DNA from: Plasmodium relictum
Taxonomy: Eukaryota; Apicomplexa; Aconoidasida; Haemosporida; Plasmodiidae
Length of the DNA stretch: 64,000 bases
Reading direction: 5' to 3'
NCBI RefSeq assembly: GCF_900005765.1
Contig: NC_041689.1
Span: forward strand, 1,240,001 to 1,304,000
Position numbers and translations under genes: made by a program. The notes beneath the pieces are model-generated. The model worked only from the letters and a program-made list of their open reading frames with translations, was not told where the DNA came from and ran no database searches. The stretch's first letter is position 1; each line of letters opens with the position of its first letter. Positions 22,869 through 34,444 of this stretch are shown piece by piece.

Positions 22869-24824
22869 ATGACTAATATTAATATATTTGTTTACCTTTT
22901 TATTTGCCCCATTAATTTGTTATATATTTTAGATACACCTTGTTATATTCACAATTTAAATAAAAAAATAAAAAATAAAAATTTATTTATATATGGTGAT
23001 AAGATAAAAAATGGAAAATATTCTTTACATTATGAAGAATATGTATATGAAGTTTCAAAAGTATATTATGATATAATTTTAAAAAATAAGAAACAAATAA
23101 GAAACAACCAAGAAAATAACTATGACTTAATAAAGAATAATAATGATTACCAATTAAAAGAAGTACGTTCTGATAAAGACAAGATACATTTATTTTATGA
23201 AAAAGAAAAAAATAAAGTAGAAATACAAATAGATAAAATAAATAATGTTGCTAATTATTTAGACTTATTTAAAAATGGTTGTATATATAAATTAAATGAT
23301 AAAGATTATACCTTATTAAAAAATGTTAAAGATAGTAGTAAAGAAACAATGTTAAATAGTTATTATATTTATATATATATAATGTTTTTTTCATTATGTA
23401 TATATTTAGAAAAAAGTTTATTTATAGCTTTTCCTTTATTAAGGAAATACGATATAATTATAACACTATTTATTATATTTATACCTATAATATTTTTTTT
23501 ATTTTTTTATTTTTATATTAGCACATTGAAAATATTAGTAATACATATTTGTTTATATGTATTATTTTTCGCGTACTATTTGAAAAAAAAAAAAATAAAA
23601 ATAGAAGAAATATATAATAGAAAGATGGTGAATACAAAAAATGATAATTATCATTCATATACATATAAAGCTAATTTTAGGTTGACAAATATATGTATTA
23701 TTAATATATGTATATTTGCTGTAGATTTTTTTTTTTTCCCAAAGCATTTTACAAAATCAGCTTACTATGGTAATACGCTAATGGATGTGGGTATTGGTAA
23801 TTGCATTATTTCAAGTGCTTACTCTTTTAAAAAAAAGAAGTTTGAATCTATAAGAGATCATAAGAAAATAATTGAATTAAAGCATATAATATTATTTGTT
23901 CTAGGTATATCCAGACTTATAGCTATTAGACTGTTTAATTATAAACACAATGTAACCGAATATGGGGTAGACTGGAACTTTTACCTAACGTTATTTAGTA
24001 CTTTTGTTATATCTAACATCTTTTTTGTTATTTTAAAAAAAGTCAAGACCGTTTTTATATTTAGCTGTATCTCTATTTTCCTTTTTGAAATATTTATTCA
24101 CTACTTTAACATTCGTAGTTATTTATTGTTACAACAAAATAGAACCAACATTTTTTCATCAAATAAAGAAGGACTATTTAATACTATAGGATCTATTAAT
24201 TTATTTCTGATTTCATTTGCTATTGGTCAATATGTAATAGATGATGATATTTTTCCTAGAAGCACAAACAAAAAAATATACAACATATATGGAAAAGAGG
24301 AAAAAAAACAAATAAATTTAAAAAACACAAAAAAAGAAAATACAAAATATGAGCACCAATATTATTTATTATATATAATTTATAATTTTTTAAATCATAT
24401 ATATTTATTTAAGAAAAAGTATTATAATATCTATTTTAATATCAAATTATTCTTAATGTCCCTATTATTTTACTCTTTTCATTTTATTCTTAATTCATTT
24501 GGAATTTATAGTGTTAGAATTTTATGTAATGCAAATTACATTTTTATTACCTTATCAATTTCTTTATTTGCTGCAGGTATGAGTTATTCAATAGAACTAA
24601 TGCTTATGGAAAACATAAATATAAATATTTTAGATAAACTAAATAATAATTCACTACAAACATTTCTTTTTTGTAATATATTAGTTGGTATTTTTAACAT
24701 TTTATTTAAATCTTTATTATATCCTCTTATTTTAGCAATTGCAATCTTAATATTATATACCTTTTTATTTTTGATTTTCACTTACTACTTGCCATTTTAT
24801 TCAAAAACGAGAACAAAAACATAG
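22869..24824 (+). CDS. GWT1: GPI inositol acyltransferase GWT1 (PIG-W)
   Basis: This is a single-exon gene of 651 residues with many hydrophobic segments: two or three after residue 165, then a cluster from about 280 to the C terminus. Family motifs of Gwt1/PIG-W are clear: AVDFFFFPKHF at about 284-294, followed by GNTLMDVGIGN, then LGISRLIAIR and TEYGVDWNFYLTL at about 363-375. The enzyme acylates the inositol of glucosaminyl-phosphatidylinositol on the ER membrane, an early step in making the GPI anchors of parasite surface proteins. The first 200 residues include a Lys/Asn-rich hydrophilic loop that is longer than in fungi. The ATG at 22869 starts directly with a hydrophobic helix, so it is a credible start. 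It lies in tandem behind the RNase II gene and converges on the coiled-coil gene. Antifungal Gwt1 inhibitors target this family. Confidence 0.88.
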   Translation: MTNINIFVYLFICPINLLYILDTPCYIHNLNKKIKNKNLFIYGDKIKNGKYSLHYEEYVYEVSKVYYDIILKNKKQIRNNQENNYDLIKNNNDYQLKEVRSDKDKIHLFYEKEKNKVEIQIDKINNVANYLDLFKNGCIYKLNDKDYTLLKNVKDSSKETMLNSYYIYIYIMFFSLCIYLEKSLFIAFPLLRKYDIIITLFIIFIPIIFFLFFYFYISTLKILVIHICLYVLFFAYYLKKKKIKIEEIYNRKMVNTKNDNYHSYTYKANFRLTNICIINICIFAVDFFFFPKHFTKSAYYGNTLMDVGIGNCIISSAYSFKKKKFESIRDHKKIIELKHIILFVLGISRLIAIRLFNYKHNVTEYGVDWNFYLTLFSTFVISNIFFVILKKVKTVFIFSCISIFLFEIFIHYFNIRSYLLLQQNRTNIFSSNKEGLFNTIGSINLFLISFAIGQYVIDDDIFPRSTNKKIYNIYGKEEKKQINLKNTKKENTKYEHQYYLLYIIYNFLNHIYLFKKKYYNIYFNIKLFLMSLLFYSFHFILNSFGIYSVRILCNANYIFITLSISLFAAGMSYSIELMLMENININILDKLNNNSLQTFLFCNILVGIFNILFKSLLYPLILAIAILILYTFLFLIFTYYLPFYSKTRTKT

Positions 24825-25299
24825 ATCAATATACAAAAATAATAAAAACTTTTTCTTAGTTATATAAACATATATAGAAATGATATAGCACATAAAAAAA
24901 AAAAAAAAAAAAAAAAAAATAATAATAATAATAAAAAATAACAAAATAAAAGTAAAAATAAAAATAGTAATTAATCATAGTAAAAAAGTTTAAAATAAAC
25001 ATATATAAAAACAATAGACAGAAAAAAAAATCACCTTTTTTTTTTCTTTAAAAAAAAAAAGTTTTATGTGATTAACAAATAAAATAAAAATTCTTGAAAT
25101 TTTTATGAAAATATTATTATTTTAATATTAGCAACAAATAAAAACATGCATATAAAAATATAAAAGCTGTATATAATAATATTTAACTTTGCAAAGGAAG
25201 AGTGGGAATAAAAACATCTTTTTATTATTATTTTTTTTTTTAAGAAATTTGTAATATAATATTTTATATATTACTTAAATATAGTAAATCATTTTAATT
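24825..25299. other. Convergent intergenic region, GWT1 / coiled-coil gene
   Basis: These 475 bp lie between two 3' ends. They hold a poly(A) run at about 24895-24919 followed by AAT repeats. I see no coding signal. Confidence 0.6.
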
Positions 25300-27470
25300 T
25301 TATTTATCAAATACAGAAACAAATCCATACTTTATTTTTAATTTATCTTCTATCTTATCCTAAAAAAATAATAAGATTAAAGAAAAAAAAAGTATATACA
25401 TAACAGCTTTAATATAAATATATATATTAATAGCATTTTCTATTATATATATAAATAAAATAAAAATTATTTAAAATTTATTACTTGGTTTTCAATATAA
25501 TTATCTAAATTATCATTTTTATATTTGTTATCCATTGCATCTTTAATACAATTGCATAATTCGCTTATACTCAAATTTATATTATTCTTAATTAAAATAT
25601 TATGAAATATATCTATAATATTTTCTTCATAAATTTTTATTTGTTTATCAACCTATATTATAAAATAAGGATAATAAAGTTGTTTAATTCGTAAATAATT
25701 TTTTTTTTTTTTGTAATTTACCTTTGAATATATATTGTTTACAAGAACATTTTGCTCTTCTTTTTCTAGAATTAATCTATTTTTAAGTTCTTTATTTAAT
25801 TCACGTTCTTCTTTTATTTTATTTTCACAAACATCAAACACTTTTCTTTCTGTGTTATATTTTTCTTCTTCAATCTTTTGTTTTAATTCAGTACTAAAAA
25901 CACACGAACAAAAATAAAATATTATAAATTCATTTAAAAGAAGTAGAAAAAAAGAAATATATATATATTTAATAAATTTTTTTTATCTATTTATATTATC
26001 TATATATTATTTTCATATTGTTATTTCTTTCTTTTATTATGCTATATAAAAATATAGACTATTTTTTTTTATAATTTATATGTTTTATTAGAAATTTTTT
26101 TTTTTAAAAACTTGTATATATACAATTATTGAAGTATTACATTTTTTTTTCTAAAGTTTCCTTTTCTTTTTTATCATTATTTATTAATTTCAACATGTAA
26201 GATTTATATTCTTGTATTGATACCTAAAAATAATATACACATAAATTTTGATAAATATATTTTTTTTTTTTTTTTAAACTTTTTCTTTTTTAACCTTTGC
26301 TTTATTTTTTACATCTTCTTCAAACTTCTTACAAGCGTTTATACATATTTCAATAATTTTTGTTTGCTCTTCTTTTTTTTCTTTTTCTTTTTTTTTAGTA
26401 ATTTCTAGTAATTCTAATGATATTTTTCTGTATTTCCTAGAAAAAAAATATAAATAATAAGTTTCAAATTTATATTTCTATAATTATGTAAGTATTATCA
26501 TTCTTTAAGGATATATTTTTTTTTTCCCCTTTTTATATTTACTGTATTAAAAAATCAACATCCTGAATTATATTATTTTTTATTTCACTAATTTCATTAA
26601 TATGCTGCTTTTTAATATTTCTTAAAATTTTTTCATATTTTTCAATGATATATTTCTTATTTCTTTGTTCTTCTACATATCTGTTTTTATAAATTTCTAC
26701 TGTTTTTATTAACTATAATAATATTAAAAGAATGAAATAAAATAAATTCATATATTTTTATTGTATTTTATTTTTTTATAGTTTAAATTTTTTTTTATTA
26801 CTTCTGGTACATGTTTAACAATTGAAATGTCTCTAAAGAAATTAAACATAAAATAATTTATATTTTATTTTATTGTATCTGTTTCTTTATATAATTTTAG
26901 TTAACTATATTTTAATACCTGTCAGTGTTATTAAGTACTAATTTATTACTAGAAAAGATTCTTTCTTGTATTTCATGATCCTTTTTTGAAATAGTTAGGT
27001 TTTTTCTATTTTTTTTTGTTTTATTTTTTTCTATACTTTCAACTTGATCGCTAACTGTACACGTTTTTTTTTTCCTTTCTTTTTCTTTTTCTTTTTCTAA
27101 TTTAAATTTTAAGCTATACAGATTCTCAATTAATTTTTTTAACTTCATATAATAAAAAAAAAATAAATAAATAAAATAAAAAAAGCTTATTAATTAAAAC
27201 TAATATATATAATTTTAAAATTTAAATGATTATTAGCTTTTATGAGAGATTATGAAAACTTACTTGAGTTTCTATTGCATCTCTATCTAATTGATTATTT
27301 TTTAGGTTATTTTTTTTTCTTTGTTTATATAAGTTTCTCTCATTTTCTTTTAATGAATAATTTATATAATTCTCTATGTGATTTTTTTTTAATAAAATAT
27401 CACTTAATTTGCTTTTAGATTCATCCCCTTTATTATTATTAATAATTTCTTTTTTTTTTCTAATATCCAT
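25300..27470 (-). CDS. Conserved coiled-coil protein of unknown function, 9 exons
   Basis: Nine minus-strand exons join in frame to 418 residues: 27264-27470, 26919-27142, 26802-26832, 26543-26712, 26295-26436, 26141-26223, 25722-25893, 25485-25652 and 25300-25359. The open frames are short, but each junction keeps phase and every exon has a GT donor and AG acceptor. From about residue 75 onward the protein is a nearly continuous Lys/Glu-rich amphipathic helix with heptad-like spacing, for example YKNRYVEEQRNKKYI and IEEEKYNTERKVFDV. It ends in a short globular-looking tail, GFVSVFDK. No signal peptide or membrane segment is seen. I do not recognise a family. Dense introns plus a coiled coil recall cytoskeletal or axonemal proteins made in male gametocytes, but that is a guess. 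It is divergent from FabI. Confidence 0.75.
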
Positions 27471-28294
27471 ATTTTTTCCTATATTATTTTAAAAAAAAGA
27501 CACAAAAAAAAGTTGTAAAAAATTTTCATTTCTTTTTAAAATATTTTAAGACTAAAAAAAAAAAATTTAATAAAAAAAATTATTAAAAAAAAAATATATA
27601 AATTTTTTTTTTATTTTCAATGTGTAAACGAATTAAAAAAAAAATAAAATTTAAGGAGAATTGTTTTTTTTTAAATTTAGTTATAAATTTAAGTGCATAT
27701 ATACATGAATATTTCTGTGTAAAAACTGTTTGTATTTTATTATGAGATGATACATATATGCATTTATTTTTATATGTGTGCATGTTTTACTTTCGTTATT
27801 TACATTTTTTTTTTTTGTTCTTAATGGCAAAAATCTAATAATTAAAATAATTTTTTTTTTTTTTTTTCTTTATTATTAATTCATATTTTTTTTTTTTTTA
27901 TTTAATGTCATTTTTTAATAAAGAATATAAAAAAAATAGAAAAAAAATATATAGATATATAAAGGGGAAGAATATGGTATTCACTGATAATTGCAATATG
28001 TATAATATAGAATTTATATGAAATTTATAAATTTAAAGGAAAATTTTCATTATTTTATGATTTTTTTTGTATGAATTTTTTTATTTATTAAAAAAATAAT
28101 TTAAAATAAGAATTAATGATAATTTCAATAACAAAAAATTAAACATACATATAATAAAAAAACTACATAATTAAATAGTTATTTATAATAAAAAAAATAT
28201 ATGTTAATTAGTATTATTAAAATAATTTTTAAAGTTACATTTTTCTTTAATATATTTTAACCTCTATTGTTTTATTTATTTATTTTTTTTTAAA
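27471..28294. promoter_or_regulatory. Divergent intergenic region, coiled-coil gene / FabI
   Basis: This 824 bp spacer between two start codons is dominated by T-runs. A 66-residue minus-strand open frame (27583-27783) has no supporting feature and I did not annotate it. The FabI leader should lie within about the last 300 bp. Confidence 0.45.
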
Positions 28295-29467
28295 ATGTAT
28301 AAAGCATTTTATAGTATAACATTCATCATATTGAATATGTATGCAATAAATTGTTTTATTAAGAATAATGTTCATAATAAATTAAACATAAATTTTTTAA
28401 TTAATGGAAAGAACGATAGTAATAAAATATATAATAGAAAAAAAGAAAATGTAAATATGCTACGAATGAGTAATACAAAGGATACTGAAAATGAAGTAGA
28501 AAAAGAGAAAACAATAGAAAATAATAAAAATGACATTTGTTTTATTGCTGGTATAGGAGATACAAATGGATACGGTTGGGGAATAGCAAAAGAATTAAGT
28601 AAAAAAAACGTAAAATTAATTTTTGGAATTTGGCCTCCAGTTTATAACATATTTATGAAAAACTACCAAAGCGGAAAATTTGATAAAGATATGATTATTG
28701 ATAAAGATAAAAAAATGGAAATTTTAGACATATTACCATTTGATGCATCTTTTGATACTTATGAAGATATAGATGAAGAAACAAAAAATAACAAAAGATA
28801 TAATAATTTAAAAAATTACAGCATAGAAGAAGTTTCCAATTTAATTCATAATAAATATGGAAACATTAATATGCTAGTACATTCATTAGCTAATGCTAAA
28901 GAAGTGCAAAAGCCATTATTGGATACAACTAGAACAGGATATTTAGATGCTTTAAGTAAAAGTTCTTACTCACTAATATCCTTGTGTAAATATTTTTGTA
29001 AAATTATGAAACCAGAATCAAGTATTATTTCTTTAACTTATTATGCTAGCCAAAAAGTGGTACCTGGATACGGAGGGGGAATGTCAAGTGCTAAGGCTGC
29101 ACTAGAATCAGATACTAGATTTTTAGCTTATTATTTAGGAAGAAAATATAAAATTAGAGTTAATACTATTAGTGCAGGGCCACTTAAATCAAGAGCAGCT
29201 AGCGCTATTAATAAAATGAGTCCAAAAAATATAAACAGTTCAGGTGAAAATAATAAAGAAAATTATTCATTTATAGATTATGCAATTGATTATTCAGAAA
29301 AATATGCACCTTTGCAACAAAAGTTATATTCTACTGATGTTGGTTCAGTTGCTTCATTTCTTTTATCAAAAGAAAGTAGAGCAATAACAGGACAAACCAT
29401 ATATGTTGATAATGGTCTAAATATTATGTTTGGTCCCGATGATTTATTTCAAAATGAAAATAATTAA
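28295..29467 (+). CDS. FabI: Enoyl-[acyl-carrier-protein] reductase (NADH), apicoplast
   Basis: This single-exon gene of 390 residues encodes the last reductase of the type II fatty-acid elongation cycle, reducing enoyl-ACP with NADH in the apicoplast. Residues 1-21 form a hydrophobic signal peptide (MYKAFYSITFIILNMYAINC). A basic, Asn-rich transit region runs to about residue 75. The Rossmann fold begins at FIAGIGDTNGYGWGIAKEL. The catalytic set is in place at Tyr249, Tyr259 and Lys267 (SLTYYASQK, GYGGGMSSAK). These are offset by 18 from the P. falciparum Tyr267/Tyr277/Lys285 that I recall. AGPLKSRAA begins the substrate loop, which carries only a short insertion (PKNINSSGENNKEN). The P. falciparum enzyme has a much longer low-complexity insertion there. 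The pathway is known to matter mainly in liver-stage parasites. Identification is very secure. Confidence 0.97.
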   Translation: MYKAFYSITFIILNMYAINCFIKNNVHNKLNINFLINGKNDSNKIYNRKKENVNMLRMSNTKDTENEVEKEKTIENNKNDICFIAGIGDTNGYGWGIAKELSKKNVKLIFGIWPPVYNIFMKNYQSGKFDKDMIIDKDKKMEILDILPFDASFDTYEDIDEETKNNKRYNNLKNYSIEEVSNLIHNKYGNINMLVHSLANAKEVQKPLLDTTRTGYLDALSKSSYSLISLCKYFCKIMKPESSIISLTYYASQKVVPGYGGGMSSAKAALESDTRFLAYYLGRKYKIRVNTISAGPLKSRAASAINKMSPKNINSSGENNKENYSFIDYAIDYSEKYAPLQQKLYSTDVGSVASFLLSKESRAITGQTIYVDNGLNIMFGPDDLFQNENN

Positions 29468-29805
29468 AATTTTTTAAATTAATAAAAACATATATATATA
29501 TATATGTGCATCTTTATATGCAAATTATAAATTCGTATTTTTTTTTTACTTAAATATATATTTTATATACAAAAACAATGTTCATATTTTTAAATTAATA
29601 AATAGCGTTTTATTCATTTAAAAAAATTTTAAATATGTTTATTTCTTCTTTTTAAAGCTTTTTAACAACATAAATATCATTTTTTTTTTTTTTTTAAATT
29701 GTAAATACATAATGAACAATAAAAAAATCGTTGTAAAAATATATATGATTATGCATATTACTGTAAGAAAAATATATATTATATATATATATATATTATA
29801 TAATT
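29468..29805. other. Convergent intergenic region, FabI / small unknown gene
   Basis: These 338 bp between two 3' ends contain two short (TA)n tracts and a T-run. I see no other feature. Confidence 0.6.
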
Positions 29806-30219
29806 TTAAGACATATTTTTTATGTTTTTCTTTAATTCTTTTTTCTGGTTTAAATAATTGGAATCTTCTTCCGTTTTAAAAAAAGGATAAATAGTCTTAA
29901 AAATATTGTTAGTGTTTATTATAATTTCATCATCATTTTCACTTTCTTCTACATTTGTTATTTCAAATTCTTCATCTTTCTTTTTAATTAAGTTATTGAA
30001 CCATATTTTTTCATTTATTTCTAATTTGTCATAATTTAAATTTTTTGATTCGTTTGTTTTATCTTTATTTAATTTATTATCATAATTAATATTATCTTTT
30101 TTATATAATTTATTATTTATTACATTTTTATTTTCGCTTTCTTTTATTTTACTGAATTCATTAATATTTGAATCTACTTCAGGAATGTATCTAGGAACTG
30201 TAAAAAGAGAATTGTCCAT
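29806..30219 (-). CDS. Small hydrophilic protein of unknown function
   Basis: This single open frame encodes 137 residues. The first 20 (MDNSLFTVPRYIPEV) are ordered-looking and unlike the low-complexity middle. That middle is Asn/Lys-rich, followed by IWFNNLI, an acidic patch (VEESENDDEII) and a basic C-terminal helix (KKELKKNIKN). No membrane segment or signal peptide is seen. Length, balanced composition and a good start context argue that the gene is real, and it fills the gap between FabI and the TMEM245-like gene on the strand expected from convergent organisation. I do not recognise a family. The conserved-looking N-terminal motif and the C-terminal helix may be short linear interaction motifs of a nuclear or ribonucleoprotein factor, but this is speculation. 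Confidence 0.65.
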   Translation of the reverse strand: MDNSLFTVPRYIPEVDSNINEFSKIKESENKNVINNKLYKKDNINYDNKLNKDKTNESKNLNYDKLEINEKIWFNNLIKKKDEEFEITNVEESENDDEIIINTNNIFKTIYPFFKTEEDSNYLNQKKELKKNIKNMS

Positions 30220-30990
30220 TCTTATTTGGTACTTTAATTTTCAATTTAAGTTTACTTTTTCTTCACAAATTAAAAAAAAAATTACATTATTAAAATAATT
30301 TGAAGAAACCTTTGTTTAATGAGTATAATTCAAAAAAAAAAAAAAAAAATTATATATACCAAAATAAAAATAATAAATTCAATGTAAAATAATAGGAAAA
30401 AATAAGTTTTTATTTAAATGTAAAGAAATTTTATGTTAAAAATTATATTAATACGAAAAAAATTTATAAATATAAATAATAGAAACGAAAATTTTATTTT
30501 TTATTTAAACAAAAATAAAGTTCATGAAAAACACTTTTTTACATTAAAAAAGAAAAACAAATTTCATTAAATGCATAATTATCTTTAAAAAATATTAGAA
30601 AGTGATAACTTAAAATGTAATAAATATAAAAAATTAAATTTTATAAGTTCATAACTACAACATATATATATTCATTTGGAAAGAAGATAAAATATGAAAA
30701 AAAAAAAAAAGTTATCTGCATAACTATTATATATATTTTCAGTAATAACATATAAAAATTCATTTTCTTATAAAAAGGTTAACTTTTAAATATAGTTGAA
30801 ATGTACCATATGCATATAATAATACTAACAAATTAAATAAAAATATTGAGTATTATTCGTTTCTATTTTAATTTAATAAAATGTTACATTACATACATAA
30901 TAAATCTAAATATAAAAAAAAAAATTTTCTTAAATTATTTTTACTGAAAAGTATTTTCTAATATTTTTTTTAAAATAAAGAAAATAAAAA
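30220..30990. other. Intergenic region between two minus-strand genes
   Basis: These 771 A+T-rich bp lie between the small unknown gene's start and the 3' end of the TMEM245-like gene. They should hold the former's promoter and the latter's 3' UTR. No exon-like stretch is visible. Confidence 0.5.
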
Positions 30991-33900
30991 TTAAGTATTA
31001 TTTGTTATACATGAAAAAAAATAATTCAAATTTTGTTGAAATTGATCATAAAAGTATATTAAACTCTTTGATTTTTTATAAGGCATTTTTTTTTTGTTTT
31101 TATTTTTAATTTTTTTTGATATTAAATTATGGATAATTTTTTTTTCTTTATTTTTTTCTTTGTTTCTTTTATAAATATAAAGAGCTATCTTATTTTCGTC
31201 TTTGCACATATGATCTTCACAAATATGTTTCTGAAAAGGCGATACTCTTTTTTTTAAAGTAGTGTCACTGTAACTTATACAACTTTTTCTTTTATCTTCT
31301 TCTTTATTTGTACTCATATTATTTTTATTAATTTCTATTAATTTATATAAATTAACAAATTTATTTTTCCACAAAAATATTTTTTCTCTTCTCTCTTTTT
31401 TAAATTCTCTACATTTTTTTTCAGAATATCTAATAATATTAGGATATCTATTAAATTTATTTTGTAAACGTTTATGAGAATACTTTTTAATTTCTTGATT
31501 TCTTTTATTTTTTTTCTTTCTTCTTTTTTCTTTTTCTTTTTCTTTTTCGTTTAATTTTTTTTTTTTTTTTTTCTTCAAATGAATTGATTTATTTTTATTA
31601 ATGGCTATCTGGTGTAAAATTAATGGAATAGATCCAATTAATGGCCCTAAAATCAAACCTTTCGATCCAAATGTGCTGATAGACAAGAACAAAGAAAGAG
31701 AGACTAGCCAAGAATGTGTATGTGGAATTTCTTTATAAATAGTTGTTGTAAAATACCAATATATAAAAAAATTGATTATAAATAATATTAATGATACAAT
31801 TTTTTGTTTTTTTATAATCCATAAATGTAAAATAATAATTAAGATAATAATTTCTGGTGATATAACTGGAATTAATGACAAAATTATGCAACATAAAGTT
31901 GGAACGTAAATTATAGGAAATTGAAAAAATGAAAATATCAACCATATGTACAATGTATAAAAATATATTCTTTTTAATGTGCATATAATGATAGCTTTTA
32001 AATTTTTTGTTATATTATGAAAGAAAATACTAGATGGATCAACTACTAATAGGATATCTTTTAAATAGTTTAATACTGATTTTTTCGATGATATTAGATA
32101 ATATAAAGCAGTAAAAAATATGAATGCTTGAACTATTGCATCGAATGTAAACATAAAAAAATTAAAGAATACTAATATAAAAAAAATCATTATTTTTAAT
32201 AATCCATAACTATTATTAAATATAAGAACTTTTGCTAATTTACCAATATCCTCTATTTTTTTCAATGATAAAAATACATTATATATATAATTTATAAATT
32301 CTTTAAACTTAAAGTTTTTCTCTTTTATAGGATCATATAATTTTACCATTAATTTATTATTTTCTTCACTACCTGAATTATTTAATTTTTTTAAATCATT
32401 ATTATATATCCCTTTCTTTTCTTTTTTTTTCATTTTCTTATTGTATAAGTTATTTTCTCCTATATCGTTTGAATCTTCATATAAATTATATTTTTCTTTT
32501 TCTGTTTGATCATTTTCTCCTAGGTTATCAAAATTGGTTTTAAATAATTTTTTATTAGCATTATTTGTTTCATGATAATTTTCTGTAATAGTTTCTGATT
32601 TATTATTTAAAGAAGATTTATCTTTAGTAAAATTATGATATAATTTTTTTACATTAAGAAAGTTATGTGCGTCACTTTCATCATTATGTAAGCATACTTC
32701 ATTATCACAATTATTGTACTTTTGAAAAATGAAGTTTTTTCTTTCATTTAAAAAATGTATATATCTTTTTATATTGCTTAAACTATTCTCCTTAAGAATA
32801 TTAAACCTTTCAATAAATAATGGCAGACAACAAGTGTTTATAGAAATCTTATTTTTCGTAAAATTATATGAATAAATATTTTCGTATATATCAAAAGCCC
32901 TTTTTAGATGACCATAAATAGATGAAATTGTATTATTACTTAGAAAAGGTAATTTTGTTAAATTGACTAATTCATATAAATTTTCAATGTCATCTTTTCC
33001 TCTCTTTCTATAAAATTTTTTAAAATTTTTAATAATGGATGCCTATAGAAAAATAAAATAAAATAAATAAATATATAAAAACAATTTTATGATATAATAT
33101 ATATATATATGCAAAATAACATAAATATAAATAAAAATTCTTCAGGAAATATTCCTTTTCGTTTATTTTTTATATCTAACATTCTTAAAATTCACTGAAA
33201 GATAATTGTTAATTGAATTAATTATAAACACGGATTCTCCATATATATTGAAAATAAAGAAAACTGAAATAGAAGCAAAAATAATAATTGCAAAGATAAT
33301 GATCAGAATTGTTAATATATCATTCATATAACGTTTATAAATAAAAGAAAAATCAAAGGAGAAATAGAAAGAATATTTCTGATAATATTTTCTAAATATT
33401 TTATAAAAATACAGAAACCATATTATTTTTATAATTTTATAAAAAACAAAAACAAAAAAAACACAAATAAAAATAGATAACAAAAACTCTTTATATTTAT
33501 AAAATACGCTTTTTAGAATATAAAAAAATATAATTCTATGCAAAATTAAAAAATAAATTTCGCTTGCATTTCCATTTTCATAATTATTAAAACTATTATT
33601 ATTATTGTCTTTTTTTTCTTCTTTATATATTGGCTTTATTATTAAAAAAAATATATACGTGTATATATCTAACTCTTTTCTAATGTTTTCCACTAGTTTA
33701 TAAAAACTTTTTTTATATATACTATCTCCTTTATTTTTTAATAACACATCTTTTTCTTGTATGTTCTCCACATAATTTAGAAAAAAATTTTCTTTATTAT
33801 TTTCATTGTTTATATTATTTTTATCTCTTCTTTTAATATCTTTAAATAAATTTTTATTTTCTTTACTTAAATTTTTCTCATTAATAAGCTTTAATAGTTT

Positions 33901-34305
33901 ATCTTCATTTTCATTTTCATCGTATTTGTTATTGTCTCCTTTTTCATTCACGTTTTTGTTTAGTTCATCATTTGACTTATTCTTTGCATTTATAGATTTT
34001 ATATATTTTTTTTTTTTTATAATCTTTTTCTTTAAAAATTCTGATAACTTCACTTTAACATGATGTAAAGGAATAGAAATGATAAATGCCCAGAATAAAG
34101 AATAAAAGTAATATTTAAAAATTATATAATTATAATATACACATAATATTAGTAATATACCTGCAATAAAATAATAGAAATGTTTTAAATAACTTTTATA
34201 AGCATTGTAAAGTTTACAATAGTTTTTTTTTTTTTTAATGTTGAAGATCTCTTCTACTTTTTTTTTTTTTTTTTTTTTTTTACACAATAATATGATTAAT
34301 CTCAA
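30991..34305 (-). CDS. TMEM245/AI-2E transporter-like multi-pass membrane protein, 2 exons
   Basis: Exons 33181-34305 and 30991-33042 join at phase 0 (donor GTTAGA) to 1058 residues. The second exon stays open upstream of its first ATG at 32433, so the two reading frames belong to one gene. Hydrophobic segments occur near the N terminus (YYFIAGILLILCVYYNYII), around residues 260-370, and as a cluster in the second exon. The last of these, ISTFGSKGLILGPLIGSIPLIL, matches the signature end of the AI-2E/TMEM245 family (FG..Gli.GP). Two long Lys/Asn-rich cytosolic-looking insertions separate the membrane blocks, and the C-terminal 200 residues are very basic. The start has a run of Lys codons right after MRLIILLC and may be inaccurate. 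The function of Plasmodium members is unknown to me. It diverges from endonuclease III. Confidence 0.7.
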
Positions 34306-34340
34306 TATTTTTATGTGAATAAATGTACAAATGCTTATTT

Positions 34341-34444
34341 TTATATTTTTATATAACCTATAAAATACACAATGAAATGAACAATAGCTTTTTCTGTTTC
34401 ATCTTTGAACAAATTTGCTTTTTTCATTTTCTTCATTAAGTCAT
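34341..34444 (-). other. Possible terminal exon of an unrecognised micro-gene
   Basis: On the minus strand a T-rich tract ending in AAG is followed by a 33-residue open frame (DLMKKMKKANLF, then KDETEKAIVHFIVYFIG) and a TAA at 34341-34343. Its composition is balanced and amphipathic, unlike the surrounding noise. If translation starts internally at the Met after DL, it gives a peptide of about 31 residues. Alternatively a 7-nt exon (34573-34579, donor GTGTTA) would add MLN and give 36 residues. It ends 36 bp before the TMEM245-like ATG. I could not find a convincing upstream exon, so this is tentative. Confidence 0.25.

Noticed and set aside
27583-27783. 66-residue minus-strand frame beginning MHTYKNKC
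   Set aside because: Composition is slightly better than noise, but there is no splice partner or motif, and it lies in the FabI/coiled-coil promoter spacer. A conserved homologue would change this.
30991-32433. Separate 480-residue membrane protein gene
   Set aside because: The frame stays open 609 bp upstream of that Met to a good acceptor at 33043-33044, and the upstream exon joins in phase.
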